A stretch of 64,000 nt of DNA from Candidatus Altimarinota bacterium (lineage in GTDB: Bacteria > Patescibacteriota > Gracilibacteria > UBA4473), in contig JABAZT010000013.1 of NCBI GenBank assembly GCA_018608565.1, forward strand, positions 11,112 to 75,111, given 5' to 3'. Below are positions 1-9,967 of the stretch, in pieces. The translations under genes were made by a program, and so were the position numbers. Positions within the stretch are counted from its first letter, which is position 1. Every line of letters starts with the position of its first letter. Below the pieces are notes generated by a model, which ran no database searches, was not told where the DNA came from, and worked only from the letters and a program-made list of their open reading frames with translations.

Positions 1-2
1 AA

Positions 3-1040
3 TCAAAAATTATTATTGGTTACGGTCAAAAAACAAAAGCAGATTTCGATGCAGGGCCTTTCCCCTGTTTTACGGTCAATGACTGGAAAGGAGAAAAGCT
101 AGGATGTTGGAATTTTGAGTATTATAAGGAAATTGATCTCGATAGTATTAAGGATTTTGAATTAGAGATTTTATCTCACGATGCCAATATATTAAAAACG
201 AATGTATCTCTCTGGGATTATTCGAATGAAAGCACAGAATCATATGTTTCAAAAGTTAAGGAAATCCAATTAGCCATGAAAAATGGAGAAATGTATGTAA
301 TGAATCTCTGTATGGAATTGAGTTCGACCTGCAACATCTCAAAACTCACGTGTAAAAAATTGCTTCTCTCCGCCTATCTCAATTTCCTTAGCTCAAATCC
401 AATTCATTGTGGAGGAATAGTTTTCACTAAAGAACAAAAATATTGTTCGTTTTCTCCGGAAGTATTTTTACATCAACAGAAAACTAAATTTTCTACCTAT
501 CCGATCAAAGGAACAGGAGCTCAAGACGAGTTAGAACAATCAGAGAAAGAAATCTCAGAGCTTCAGATGGTGACCGACTTACTACGTAATGATCTAGGGA
601 AAGTAGCAGAAACTGTTTGGGTAGAGCGAGAGCGGTTTTATACTCAGTTAGAGCATTTTTCTCATGCTCAGTCTGAGATTTGTGCGGAGATAGAGAATTT
701 TGGGTGGAAGAAATTTAAAAAACTCCTGCCTTGTGGTTCTATGACTGGAGCTCCTAAATCTCGAGTCTTAGAGTATATCAAATCGTTAGAAACATTTGAT
801 AGAGAATTCTATGCCGGAAACTTTGGACTGCGAAGGAGTAAGGACGAGGGAATATGGAACATATTGATACGGACGCTTTTTCTGAAAGAAGAAAAATCAG
901 AAGTAGTCAGTCACAGGTTATCGGCTATTTCATGGCGTTATCCGGTGGGGGCTGGGATTACCGTAGACTCTAATCCAGAGATGGAAGCGAAAGAGTGTAT
1001 AGAGAAGGCAAAAGTTTTGAAAGTCTTCACAAGTAAATAA
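3..1040 (+). CDS. pabB: Chorismate-binding enzyme (aminodeoxychorismate/anthranilate synthase component I family), 5' truncated by window edge
   Basis: Frame is open from base 3 without a stop; motifs LQMVTDLLRNDLGKVA, GSMTGAPKSRVLEYI and YPVGAGITVDSNPEMEAKEC are typical of chorismate-utilising enzymes. Confidence 0.85.
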   Translation, partial: SKIIIGYGQKTKADFDAGPFPCFTVNDWKGEKLGCWNFEYYKEIDLDSIKDFELEILSHDANILKTNVSLWDYSNESTESYVSKVKEIQLAMKNGEMYVMNLCMELSSTCNISKLTCKKLLLSAYLNFLSSNPIHCGGIVFTKEQKYCSFSPEVFLHQQKTKFSTYPIKGTGAQDELEQSEKEISELQMVTDLLRNDLGKVAETVWVERERFYTQLEHFSHAQSEICAEIENFGWKKFKKLLPCGSMTGAPKSRVLEYIKSLETFDREFYAGNFGLRRSKDEGIWNILIRTLFLKEEKSEVVSHRLSAISWRYPVGAGITVDSNPEMEAKECIEKAKVLKVFTSK

Positions 1041-1051
1041 GATATAAGTGA

Positions 1052-2059
1052 ATGAAAAAACTCTTTGGAAGATTATTATCTATTATCTGTTTGTTATCCC
1101 TTGGGTTCAATGTAGCTCAGGCTTTTACGGGAGGTGGAAATATCGGAGGAGTAACGCAGTTGAGAAACATTTTAAATCAATCAGATCAGGATGAGCTTGA
1201 GGCAGAGCAACAGGAACCAAGTACTCCGTCGGTAGCAGAGCAAGACTATCTGAAGGGGGGGGAACTCATAATTCCAAAAGTTAAACACTATGTCACCGAT
1301 ACGGCAGATATATTCAACACTCACGTTGAGGCTCAGCTCATAGAACAGATCAAGAAGATAGAAGCTTCAACGACGGCAGAGATCGGAGTCTTAACAGTCC
1401 TAAGTACCGATGGGATAGAAATTGCAGAATATACTATAGAGGTAGCCCATGAGTGGGGGATCGGAAAGAAAGACGTCGACAACGGACTTATGATTGTGAT
1501 CGCGGTAGCAGATCGTCAATGGTTTATGGCTTCTGGGTATGGAGTAGAAGGAATACTTCCGGATCTAAGGTTGAAAAAAATAGGAGAACGACATTTTCCA
1601 GAAAACTTCAAAACACGAAATTATTTTAGAGGGGTATCATCAGCTTTGACGGAAATTGAAGGTTTTTTACTACAGGATCCGGAGGTGATTTCATCCTATG
1701 AAAACCAAAACGATGTCTCACTCAAAGAGATAGCCTTTATTTTGGCAGGAATTCATCTGTTTCTGACCTTGGTTGTTACAAGTGCGTATTATTTAAGACG
1801 TGATAAAAAAGAGATTCTAGGGGTAGGGAAACCACGAGTTTTCTTTTTCTTAGGTGCTTTTTTATTAATTGGATTATTGCTTAGTGCGGTGTTTTTACCG
1901 ATCTATTTCTTCTATTTCTTAGCAAGTGTCGGGCACGGAGATAGTGTTGGGACTGGCGGTTGGAGTTCTGGTGGAGGTTGGGGTGGTGGGTCTTCTGGGG
2001 GATTTGGAGGATTTGGAGGTGGAGGATTCGGTGGAGGTGGGGCCGGAGGGAGCTGGTAG
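1052..2059 (+). CDS. TPM-domain (YgcG-type) membrane protein with Gly-rich C-terminus
   Basis: Signal peptide, YVTDTADIF...EIGVLTVLSTDG...WGIGKKDVDNGLMIVIA TPM pattern, TM segments, GGGGFGGGGAGGSW tail. Confidence 0.85.
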   Translation: MKKLFGRLLSIICLLSLGFNVAQAFTGGGNIGGVTQLRNILNQSDQDELEAEQQEPSTPSVAEQDYLKGGELIIPKVKHYVTDTADIFNTHVEAQLIEQIKKIEASTTAEIGVLTVLSTDGIEIAEYTIEVAHEWGIGKKDVDNGLMIVIAVADRQWFMASGYGVEGILPDLRLKKIGERHFPENFKTRNYFRGVSSALTEIEGFLLQDPEVISSYENQNDVSLKEIAFILAGIHLFLTLVVTSAYYLRRDKKEILGVGKPRVFFFLGAFLLIGLLLSAVFLPIYFFYFLASVGHGDSVGTGGWSSGGGWGGGSSGGFGGFGGGGFGGGGAGGSW

Positions 2060-2090
2060 TAAAACTAAAAAACTAATAATTTAATTACTA

Positions 2091-2732
2091 ATGGAAAAAA
2101 TACTAAATCAGATTCGAGAGATACTAGGGGAAAATTTAACGTCACTGATGCATTATCAGCGATTTAATGAAGATTTATTAATAATTGTCCTCAGAGAAGC
2201 CGATATTCAAGCCTTGATCAAGATTCGAAAGCCACTCAAAAAGACAGGATTTATTGTGTTTTTAGAGCACGACCTAGGGCATGGAGAGGATGTATTTCCG
2301 CTTGAGTACTTGCATATGCAGACACATGTAGACGTTATAGAGGGAAAAGACTATTTCGCGTCTATGAAACTTAAAAAAACAGACATTCGAACACAACTAG
2401 AATACGAACTACGAAACAAGTTGATTCACTTAAGACAAGATTTTCTCATTGCTCCTAATCAAAAGACATTTCTTAAAAAGATTTTACCTCAGTTTGTAGT
2501 CTTCCTAGAGGCTTTGTTTTTTCTCAAAAATATAACGCCTACCAGGGATTTTGAGCCAGATATTCAGGTTATTGAGGATGAGTATAATATCGATCTTACA
2601 GCCTTTCAGTGGTTGCTTCGTGTAGAGCAAGGAGTTACAAAGCTTCACAAATCTCAAATCACTGATATGATTCAGTCCGTACATGATCAATTGGAGTCAT
2701 TGTTACACATTATCAATAAACTTAAAATATGA
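2091..2732 (+). CDS. Conserved hypothetical, possibly nucleotidyltransferase-like
   Basis: Intact ORF between TPM and LemA genes, overlapping lemA start by 4 nt; weak resemblance to nucleotidyltransferase/HEPN-like proteins. Confidence 0.55.
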   Translation: MEKILNQIREILGENLTSLMHYQRFNEDLLIIVLREADIQALIKIRKPLKKTGFIVFLEHDLGHGEDVFPLEYLHMQTHVDVIEGKDYFASMKLKKTDIRTQLEYELRNKLIHLRQDFLIAPNQKTFLKKILPQFVVFLEALFFLKNITPTRDFEPDIQVIEDEYNIDLTAFQWLLRVEQGVTKLHKSQITDMIQSVHDQLESLLHIINKLKI

Positions 2733-3322
2733 AAAAATTTACACCTATCATCATCGTTCTTGTTCTGATTTTTCTTTGGATCAATCCATTTGGAAAATTT
2801 AATAGTATGGTAACGCTTGATGAAGGCGTTCAGACAGAATGGGCACAAGTTGAAAATCAATATCAACGAAGAGCTGACCTTATTCCAAATTTAGTAGAAA
2901 CGGTAAAAGGTGCCGCAAATTTTGAGAAAGATACGCTTACACAGGTCATTGAAGCAAGAGCCAATGCGACGAAGACAAATATCAATGTTCAGGACGCAGA
3001 AGAATTCGCACAGTTTCAAAAACAACAAACAGGGATCTCTTCAGCAATGAGCCGATTGATGGTGGTTATGGAGAAATACCCACAGCTTACCGCTACAAAA
3101 GAATTTGGAGAACTACGGGTTCAGCTCGAAGGAACAGAAAACAGAATCTCTACCGCACGAGACAGATACAACGAAACTGCTAAAGGCTACAATATTTATG
3201 TCAGACAATTCCCAAATAATCTTTGGGCTGGAATGTTTAAGTTTAAAAAAGCTAATCTCTTTGAATCTTCAGAAGGATCAGACGCAGTTCCAACCGTAGA
3301 TTTTAGTGATGAGAAAGAGTAA
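2729..3322 (+). CDS. lemA: LemA family protein
   Basis: N-terminal TM then WAQVENQYQRRADLIPNLVETVKGAANFEKDTL...EARANA, classic LemA. Confidence 0.92.
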   Translation: MKKFTPIIIVLVLIFLWINPFGKFNSMVTLDEGVQTEWAQVENQYQRRADLIPNLVETVKGAANFEKDTLTQVIEARANATKTNINVQDAEEFAQFQKQQTGISSAMSRLMVVMEKYPQLTATKEFGELRVQLEGTENRISTARDRYNETAKGYNIYVRQFPNNLWAGMFKFKKANLFESSEGSDAVPTVDFSDEKE

Positions 3323-3344
3323 AAAGATCAATTAAGCTCAAAAT

Positions 3345-3375
3345 AAAAAAGGCATCGAAAGGTGTTTTTTTTCTA
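3345..3375. terminator. Probable bidirectional intrinsic terminator between convergent genes
   Basis: AAAAAAGGCATC-GAAA-GGTGTTTTTTTT; weak wobble-rich stem with GAAA loop flanked by A and T runs. Confidence 0.5.
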
Positions 3376-3376
3376 G

Positions 3377-3805
3377 TTATACTTTTCTCAAAACGGGGAA
3401 AGGGAGTGATTGCTTAGAGAGTACATTTTCTGTCTCTGATTTGGTTGTTTGTTCAAGCGCTTGTATTTGTTTAGGGGTTCCTTTGGTAGCCTCCATAATT
3501 ACATCAAATGGGGTGAAGTCTGTGTCAGAGACTTCTTCCTCATTTCGAGATGCAAATACACCATAGGTAGTCCCTTGAGACAAGGTGCTATCAAAGTGAT
3601 CAAATCCCCTTGGGCGAACTACTATTCCTTGTTCGTCAGTATCTAGGATAGGGTATAGATCAATTACAACATATTTACCTCTGAAAAATAGGGGATAGGT
3701 TTCTTGAATTTTTATTAGTTCCTTCGCCTTATTTAAGACCTCATTAAATTCTTCTGGAGATAGTTTGCGCCCTTTTTCCATATTGGGGTTGTTATTCGAA
3801 GGCAA
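3377..3805 (-). CDS. Hypothetical protein
   Basis: 142-aa ORF, plausible composition. Confidence 0.5.
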   Translation of the reverse strand: MPSNNNPNMEKGRKLSPEEFNEVLNKAKELIKIQETYPLFFRGKYVVIDLYPILDTDEQGIVVRPRGFDHFDSTLSQGTTYGVFASRNEEEVSDTDFTPFDVIMEATKGTPKQIQALEQTTKSETENVLSKQSLPFPVLRKV

Positions 3806-3827
3806 AACAGAAGAAATAAGAAAAGTG

Positions 3828-4991
3828 TCAATAAGTGGTAAGTCTTAAACAAACCTTCATTCGTAATACTTTTCGTACACTGTCTTTTATCTGATTTTTA
3901 AATTCAGGATTGAGCTCCATTTCTTGTAGCACTTCATAGATGAGCTGGTTTTCATTGCTTGGAATGAGGACAATGTCATTTCCAGCTTTTAGTGCTTGTA
4001 GTCCAGGATTATCAAATGTATCTAACGCCCCCATATTAAGCGCATCAGTGATGGCAATTCCTTGAAATCCAAGTTCGCCTTTGAGTAAATTTGTCACAAT
4101 TTTTCGGCTGAGGGATGCCGGTAATCCTTTAGTGTCGTACAGTTGATTGTTCGTGATTGCAATATGTCCAATCATTACGAGCGGAATTTGATCCTCAATC
4201 GCAGTATTAAATGAATCGAGTTCATCTAGATCCCCATCTATCGTTACCAGGTTGATATGTGAATCACCAGAAACGAGTCCATGTCCTGGGAAGTGCTTGG
4301 CAGTCGGAGCAATATTAAATTCAATCATGGCTTGGTTAAATGCCTGGGCAAGTGGGGTAATTTGGTTCGCATTACTCCCAAACGAGCGATTACCAATAAT
4401 ATCAGTATTTACATTGGCGTCGTAGACCGGAGCAAAATTGATATGAATATTTTTAGACGAAAGATCTTGAGCAATTTGGTTCGCATACAGAGAAACGTCG
4501 TCAATGGTATTTTGTTGGTTAGTCGGAGGAATTTCACTGAGTTCAGGAATTCGGTAGGGGAGGAGGGATGGTTCTGCATCAATCGAGAATAAAAGTTTGG
4601 TAGGATTGTAGAGACTATTGAGTACCTGTAGTTCTTGAGTAAGAGTATGATCATATTGAGGATCTAGAATCATAAGTCCTCCGATTTCCTCCTTTTGAAT
4701 CATAGTTCGAATATTTTCAATATCAGTATTTCTGTCTATTGCAGGCATGAGAAGCTGAGCGACTTGTTGTTTAGGAGAAAGCTGAATAAATATTTCTTCA
4801 ACTTTTTCATTAAGTTCAATATCTTCAGGATTGCTGAAATCATCGAGTGAAAAAATGCGAAGAGAAGGGAGAGATTCTTCTTTGGTAAAGCTGGAAATCC
4901 AGTGATTGATTGGTTCTTGGAAGAGTTGGAAAGCGGTAGCTCCCAGTAAAATTCCGATCAAGAGTAAGAGGGTTCCAGTAATAGTTTTCAT
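3828..4991 (-). CDS. nagZ: Glycoside hydrolase family 3 (beta-N-acetylhexosaminidase, NagZ-like), membrane anchored
   Basis: Start reassigned to internal Met (MKTITGTLLLLIG) giving a signal anchor; GGLMILD, INFAPVYDANVNTDIIGNRSFG, AKHFPGHG, ITDALNMGA motifs. Confidence 0.88.
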   Translation of the reverse strand: MKTITGTLLLLIGILLGATAFQLFQEPINHWISSFTKEESLPSLRIFSLDDFSNPEDIELNEKVEEIFIQLSPKQQVAQLLMPAIDRNTDIENIRTMIQKEEIGGLMILDPQYDHTLTQELQVLNSLYNPTKLLFSIDAEPSLLPYRIPELSEIPPTNQQNTIDDVSLYANQIAQDLSSKNIHINFAPVYDANVNTDIIGNRSFGSNANQITPLAQAFNQAMIEFNIAPTAKHFPGHGLVSGDSHINLVTIDGDLDELDSFNTAIEDQIPLVMIGHIAITNNQLYDTKGLPASLSRKIVTNLLKGELGFQGIAITDALNMGALDTFDNPGLQALKAGNDIVLIPSNENQLIYEVLQEMELNPEFKNQIKDSVRKVLRMKVCLRLTTY

Positions 4992-5041
4992 CAAGAGAAA
5001 GCCTAGGGGATCAAATAATAAACTCAAGAGAGAGCTGCTAG

Positions 5042-6100
5042 ATGAAAGTTGATAAAAAGGACAAAAAGAATAAGATGTCAACAATGATAGGTAGAAGAGA
5101 TATACTCAGGGGTACTGGCGCTGCATTATTGAGTTTTTGCGGAGATGATCTGTTTGCAGAGGAAGAACCGCCTCTGCGTGTATTATCTAAAAAGGAAGAA
5201 AGATCACAAAATGGTCCTGATGAAGAATCATTTCAGCATCTAGTGAGCTTAGGACAGGGGGCGCCTCTGCCTTTTAGTGTATTTTACAAAACCATGAATA
5301 CCTATGTTGATTCATTGGAGGGAATTGATTTTGAATCAAATAATCACGGGCCACAACGAGAGGGGAATATATCCATTATTTCTACATCTCAAGGAGAGTT
5401 AGGGAGTTACGGTTTGGCTCATACGGGGGAAGTTTTAAAATCAGAGAACGAAGCGCTCAAAGAATTTATCAGTCAGTACGATATTATTTGTCTTGAATCA
5501 GCAGATTTTTTTGAAGTGTTGGCAGAGGAGGCCTTGAGACAAGGGAAGGAGATTCGTTGTGTTGATCCACACATGAGTAAGATTGAGGTGGGAGCGGATC
5601 ATGAAATTAATGTCACGGTAGTCGCAAACTATATAAATTTTCTAATTGGTTTTTATACTAAATTCAATGCGCACAAAGGATTTCATTGGAAGTTAAACCT
5701 AGCTTCTCTTTTGGTAGGGCAATATACGGTAATACCAGTAACGTCGCTTGTCAGTGCTTGCGTTGGCTTATGTCTGAAGTCAAAGTATGCGGGGGGGCTT
5801 GATATTGCATATTTAACCGATGGTCGGACCATCGAGATATACAATAACACCGAGATCGTTGCTCAAAATAATCCAGGGAAATCAATCGGGGTTATTTCCG
5901 GAGAAAACCATCATGAAGGATTACGATATTATGCGAAAAGGCCGAAGCTGCTCGCTCGAAAGAATGAGTTTTATCAAAAGACAATTCCAGGCTTTGGGCG
6001 AACCCCAGATGCATTGCTTGAGGGTGAGAGCTTGGCAGAAGGTCAAATATTGAGTGTTTTAAATCCGATTCAATCAAAACGAAAACAGGAGGAGTTATAG
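5042..6100 (+). CDS. Tat-signal exported protein, possibly TraB/GumN-like
   Basis: N-terminal GRRDILRGTGAALLSF twin-arginine motif; DIICLESADFF and GVISGENHHEGL loosely resemble TraB-type motifs. Confidence 0.55.
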   Translation: MKVDKKDKKNKMSTMIGRRDILRGTGAALLSFCGDDLFAEEEPPLRVLSKKEERSQNGPDEESFQHLVSLGQGAPLPFSVFYKTMNTYVDSLEGIDFESNNHGPQREGNISIISTSQGELGSYGLAHTGEVLKSENEALKEFISQYDIICLESADFFEVLAEEALRQGKEIRCVDPHMSKIEVGADHEINVTVVANYINFLIGFYTKFNAHKGFHWKLNLASLLVGQYTVIPVTSLVSACVGLCLKSKYAGGLDIAYLTDGRTIEIYNNTEIVAQNNPGKSIGVISGENHHEGLRYYAKRPKLLARKNEFYQKTIPGFGRTPDALLEGESLAEGQILSVLNPIQSKRKQEEL

Positions 6101-6166
6101 GGCTGTGTTTATAGTTTTAGTATCTCAGGCTTTTCAATCAGAGGGAAAGTTTTATACTCGGCGCAA

Positions 6167-7687
6167 ATGTCTGAAAAAAAGAAAAAAGTAGTCGTTATTG
6201 GTTCTGGTCCTGGAGGTTCTAGTACCGCAATGTTATTGGCTCATCATGGATTTGATGTGACCATTCTCGAAAAAAATAATGTCGTAGGAGGACGGAATGC
6301 CGAACTAAAAGTTGGAGATTTTAGTTTTGATACGGGACCTACATTTCTTCATGTTCCTTGGGTTATTGAAGAACTATTCGCAATAGCAGGAGAAAAAATG
6401 TCTGATCATCTCGATCTCGTTCAGGTCGATCCATTTAACAAAATTGTATATAACGACATCACGATCAACTGTTGGACTGATAAAGGAGAAATGAAATCAG
6501 AGATAGCATCTCAGTTCCCTGGTTCAGAAGAGCGATATGATGAATATCTCCAGAAAGAACGAAAACTTAATCAGGATATTAATGCCTGTCTGACAGACTC
6601 ATTTCAGCATATATGGAACTACCTGCGTCCAAGCGTATTTCGAGCAGCGCCACATGTATTTAGTCGAGACTCTATCTATACCAAGCTTGGTCGGTATTTT
6701 GAGGATGAGCGACTTCGTATGGCGATGACATTTCAGTCTAAATATCTCGGAATGACTCCTTGGAAGTGTCCAGGTTTTTTATCAATTCTTTCTTCTTGGG
6801 AGTACCTCTATGGGATTTATCATGTACAAGGAGGACTTTGTCAGTTGTCCAAGACATTTTCTCGATTGGCGGTAGAAAAAGGGGCTGAGCTGCGACTCAA
6901 TGCGGAGGTAGAGGAATGCGTCCTAAAAGGAAAAAAAATCACAGGAGTCAGGCTTACCTCTGGAGAAGTCATCGAGTGCGATGAGGTCGTCATGAATGCT
7001 GATTTCGCCTACGCTATGACAAACCTGATGGGGAAAAAGAATATTCCAAAGAAAAAGATGAAAAAGAAACCGATGTCGTGCTCTACGATAATGCTCTATC
7101 TAGGAATGAAGAAAGAGTATGTAGACCAACCACATCACCAGATTCTGATGGCAGATGACTACAAGGGGTGGACTCAAAAAATAAACGATAATGAGGTCAT
7201 ACCAGAGGACATGGCAGTTTATGTGCGTAACTCCTGTGTTACCGATCCAACAGTTGCCCCTGAGGGTAAAGCAGGGCTGTATATCCTTACGCCAGTTCCA
7301 AATAATATCAAAGATCATGATTGGATAACTTTAGCTCCAGAGTATCGGGAAAAAATGCTTGATCGAGTGATTGAGCGGACAGGAATGAAGGATCTACGTG
7401 AAAACATAGAGGTAGAGAAGATGATCACTCCAGATGATTGGGAGCAGGATCTAAATGTATTTATCGGGGCGACATTTAGTTTTCGGCATACGCTCAATCA
7501 GATGCTTTATTTTCGGCCACACAATAGATATAACAAGTTCAAAAACTGCTTCCTCGTAGGGGGAGGGGCACATCCTGGGGCTGGAATAATCCCAATACTA
7601 CAATCAGCTCGGATTTCTACCCAATTGCTCTGTAAGAAGCATAAGGTTCCTTACGAGGATGTAGATCTTCATTCAGATAAGTTGTAG
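6167..7687 (+). CDS. Phytoene desaturase/CrtI-like FAD-dependent oxidoreductase
   Basis: VVVIGSGPGGSSTAMLLAHHGFDVTILEKNNVVGGRNA dinucleotide-binding fold and C-terminal GGGAHPGAGIIPILQSAR typical of CrtI-type proteins. Confidence 0.87.
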   Translation: MSEKKKKVVVIGSGPGGSSTAMLLAHHGFDVTILEKNNVVGGRNAELKVGDFSFDTGPTFLHVPWVIEELFAIAGEKMSDHLDLVQVDPFNKIVYNDITINCWTDKGEMKSEIASQFPGSEERYDEYLQKERKLNQDINACLTDSFQHIWNYLRPSVFRAAPHVFSRDSIYTKLGRYFEDERLRMAMTFQSKYLGMTPWKCPGFLSILSSWEYLYGIYHVQGGLCQLSKTFSRLAVEKGAELRLNAEVEECVLKGKKITGVRLTSGEVIECDEVVMNADFAYAMTNLMGKKNIPKKKMKKKPMSCSTIMLYLGMKKEYVDQPHHQILMADDYKGWTQKINDNEVIPEDMAVYVRNSCVTDPTVAPEGKAGLYILTPVPNNIKDHDWITLAPEYREKMLDRVIERTGMKDLRENIEVEKMITPDDWEQDLNVFIGATFSFRHTLNQMLYFRPHNRYNKFKNCFLVGGGAHPGAGIIPILQSARISTQLLCKKHKVPYEDVDLHSDKL

Positions 7688-7757
7688 GAGGGCGGAAATG
7701 TGTCATGTTTTATCCTTTTTTTGCGATAGATCACTTTCAGAGTATATTTGTTCTTGA

Positions 7758-8318
7758 ATGCCACATAACACTTACTGCCTCCTCGATACTGAAACTACTG
7801 GGATCTCTGGGAAGAGAGACGAGATCATAGATATTGCCATTATAAAAATTAAAGACGGAAAAATAATAGATCAATACGAAACACTGGTCCGGCCAAACGC
7901 CCGGATCAGTTCTTTTATCCAGAACTACACTGGGATTACCAATGATATGGTATTAGATGCGCCACGATTTCACGAGGTCGCAGATAACGTGCAAGAGTTT
8001 CTCTCAGACGGCGTTTTAGTAGCACACAATGTCGGATTTGATTTTTCATTTCTTCGACATGAATTTGAGCGGATGGGGCGATTATTTGATACTCCGAGGC
8101 TCTGTACCGTCAAACTATCCCGCCATCTTTACCCTCAGTTCCCAAAACACGGACTTGATGCCATCATAGAACGTTATGATATTGATTGTTCTGCTCGTCA
8201 TAGGGCGATGGGGGACACTGAGGTTTTATGGGAGTTTTGGCAATTGCTGAATCAGGAGTTTGCCCAAGAAGATTTATCCAAAGCACTCAAGAATATCATG
8301 ACGCATCCAAAGAAGTAA
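7758..8318 (+). CDS. DnaQ-like 3'-5' exonuclease (DEDDh)
   Basis: LLDTETTGISGKRDEIIDIAI, AHNVGFDFSFLRHEF and HRAMGDTEVLW exonuclease motifs. Confidence 0.88.
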   Translation: MPHNTYCLLDTETTGISGKRDEIIDIAIIKIKDGKIIDQYETLVRPNARISSFIQNYTGITNDMVLDAPRFHEVADNVQEFLSDGVLVAHNVGFDFSFLRHEFERMGRLFDTPRLCTVKLSRHLYPQFPKHGLDAIIERYDIDCSARHRAMGDTEVLWEFWQLLNQEFAQEDLSKALKNIMTHPKK

Positions 8319-8388
8319 TCCACCCCTAGCCCCTCGTTTAACAAGGAGGAGGAAAAGTCTCCCTTGTTAAAGGGAGATTCAGAGGGAT
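8317..8388. repeat. Imperfect palindromic (REP/MITE-like) intergenic unit
   Basis: TTTAACAAGG...CCTTGTTAAA perfect arms inside a longer imperfect palindrome AATCC...CCCCTC.../...GGGAG...GGATT. Confidence 0.5.
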
Positions 8389-8442
8389 TTATTTTCAGAT
8401 TCTTCTGCGTTATTTGGAATCAAAATATCATAATTGTATCAC

Positions 8443-9651
8443 ATGAAATCCTTCAAGTTTATCCATTTATTCTGGCTTTTATTCAATAATAATCCAAAAC
8501 CTGATCTCACTAAGATTGAAAAAAAAGGGCTTCTCGCCGTAAAGATCGGACAGATGTATGCACTGCGGTCAGATTTTTTGGGGATTGAAAAGTGTAATCA
8601 CTTATCGTCCTTGTATGAAGCCACAGGGATAATTCCGACGCAAAATTTTGAAAAATTATTTGAAACTTATGCCTCTGATATTTTAAAAGCAGATTTGGAT
8701 TCCTATGATCCAAAACCAGTGGCCTCTGCCTCAATAGGACAGGTTCACAAAGGGAAGCTGAAGTCGGGAGAAGTAGTGGCAATAAAAATTATCAAAGATG
8801 ATTTTAAAGAAAAATTTCTGGCGGATGTAGCTTCGGTTCGGAGAATTCTTCGATTGATCGTATTCGTGTATCCAAAACTCAAACGAGTAGCAGATCCATT
8901 GGGAACACTAGAAACAATTGAGCGACTAACTGTGACCGAGTTGGATCTAGAAAATGAAATAAAAGGAATACAAAAGCTACAAAAAATTAGAGATGAAAAT
9001 AACACAAAGTTTCCATATCTATCTGACTTACGTTTTCCTCGAATCTATCCTAAATATACGAATCACAAGGTTTTTGTATCAGAGTTTATGGCGGGGCAAT
9101 CATTTCGTGCATTATTAGATGAAGGAGCATTGAGTTATGAGCAATTACTCAGGCTTTTTCGAATTCATGGATTTTATCTCTTTCTCAAGGGGGAATTTCA
9201 TGGGGATTTACATCCAGGGAATGTTTTTTTGGAGGGAGAAGCGATCGTCTTTCTCGACAATTCAAATATTGAGTTGGTTCCTCCTCGATTTGGACAGGGG
9301 ATTGTGAAGTTGCTCTTTCATCTTTCTGCAGCAGAGTGGAAGGATGGCGCAGCGACATTGCGTGAGATTTCTAAGGTTGAAATATCAGATAAAAAATACA
9401 AAAAGTATGAGGAGAAATTTCTAGCGCTTTATGAAGATTTTGACCAAAAGAAGGTTTCAGAAGTCTCCCTGACAAATAAGATGATGGAGACCGTAAAGCT
9501 TGCGATTAACTCTGGAATGGAGTTTGAGTCAGGAATGTTTAGTGTTATAAAAACCCTGATGTATCTCGATGGAATGGTGATCAAGTGTAACCCAAATGCG
9601 GTTCTACTCAAAGACGTCTCTCGGTTTAGAGATGACTTCAAAGCTTTATAG
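8443..9651 (+). CDS. ABC1/AarF/UbiB-family atypical kinase
   Basis: PVASASIGQVHKGKLKSGEVVAIKI, GEFHGDLHPGNVFL and FLDN motifs; ATG at 8443 preferred to TTG at 8434. Confidence 0.9.
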   Translation: MKSFKFIHLFWLLFNNNPKPDLTKIEKKGLLAVKIGQMYALRSDFLGIEKCNHLSSLYEATGIIPTQNFEKLFETYASDILKADLDSYDPKPVASASIGQVHKGKLKSGEVVAIKIIKDDFKEKFLADVASVRRILRLIVFVYPKLKRVADPLGTLETIERLTVTELDLENEIKGIQKLQKIRDENNTKFPYLSDLRFPRIYPKYTNHKVFVSEFMAGQSFRALLDEGALSYEQLLRLFRIHGFYLFLKGEFHGDLHPGNVFLEGEAIVFLDNSNIELVPPRFGQGIVKLLFHLSAAEWKDGAATLREISKVEISDKKYKKYEEKFLALYEDFDQKKVSEVSLTNKMMETVKLAINSGMEFESGMFSVIKTLMYLDGMVIKCNPNAVLLKDVSRFRDDFKAL

Positions 9652-9678
9652 TATTTATGGGTATCAAAAAGGGGATAG

Positions 9679-9882
9679 TTAAGATTTCTTCTTAGTTTCT
9701 CTTTTGATTTTATAATTATGTCGATGGTTTGTTTTTTCTATATCCCAGGCAAAAATTGCTTTCTTCTCTTGTAGATTATTTCCAAGCATTTCTACGGTTG
9801 AACTTTTTGTCAGGATTGGAAGAATGGCGATTATAACTGCCAAGCTAGAGAGTGTTTTTCTTTTGTTTTTTTTCATTTTCAC
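9679..9882 (-). CDS. Small hypothetical with signal-peptide-like N-terminus
   Basis: 67-aa ORF, KMKKNKRKTLSSLAVIIAILPILT leader. Confidence 0.3.
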   Translation of the reverse strand: MKMKKNKRKTLSSLAVIIAILPILTKSSTVEMLGNNLQEKKAIFAWDIEKTNHRHNYKIKRETKKKS

Positions 9883-9967
9883 TTCTTATCATACATATTT
9901 TGCTCTAGTTTTAAAGTAGTACTTGTAGTTTGTTTTACCTTAACAATGAAAGCACTAGTATATATCT

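Noticed and set aside
276-1040. Start of the pabB-like gene at 276
   Set aside because: The same frame is open and protein-like back to base 3, so the gene is truncated by the window edge
1930-2058. G-rich tract at the end of the TPM gene as a G-quadruplex element
   Set aside because: Explained by Gly codons in the typical Gly-rich tail of this family
4992-5084. Upstream start for the GH3 gene at 5084
   Set aside because: It would overlap the divergent Tat-protein gene, and the internal Met gives a normal signal anchor
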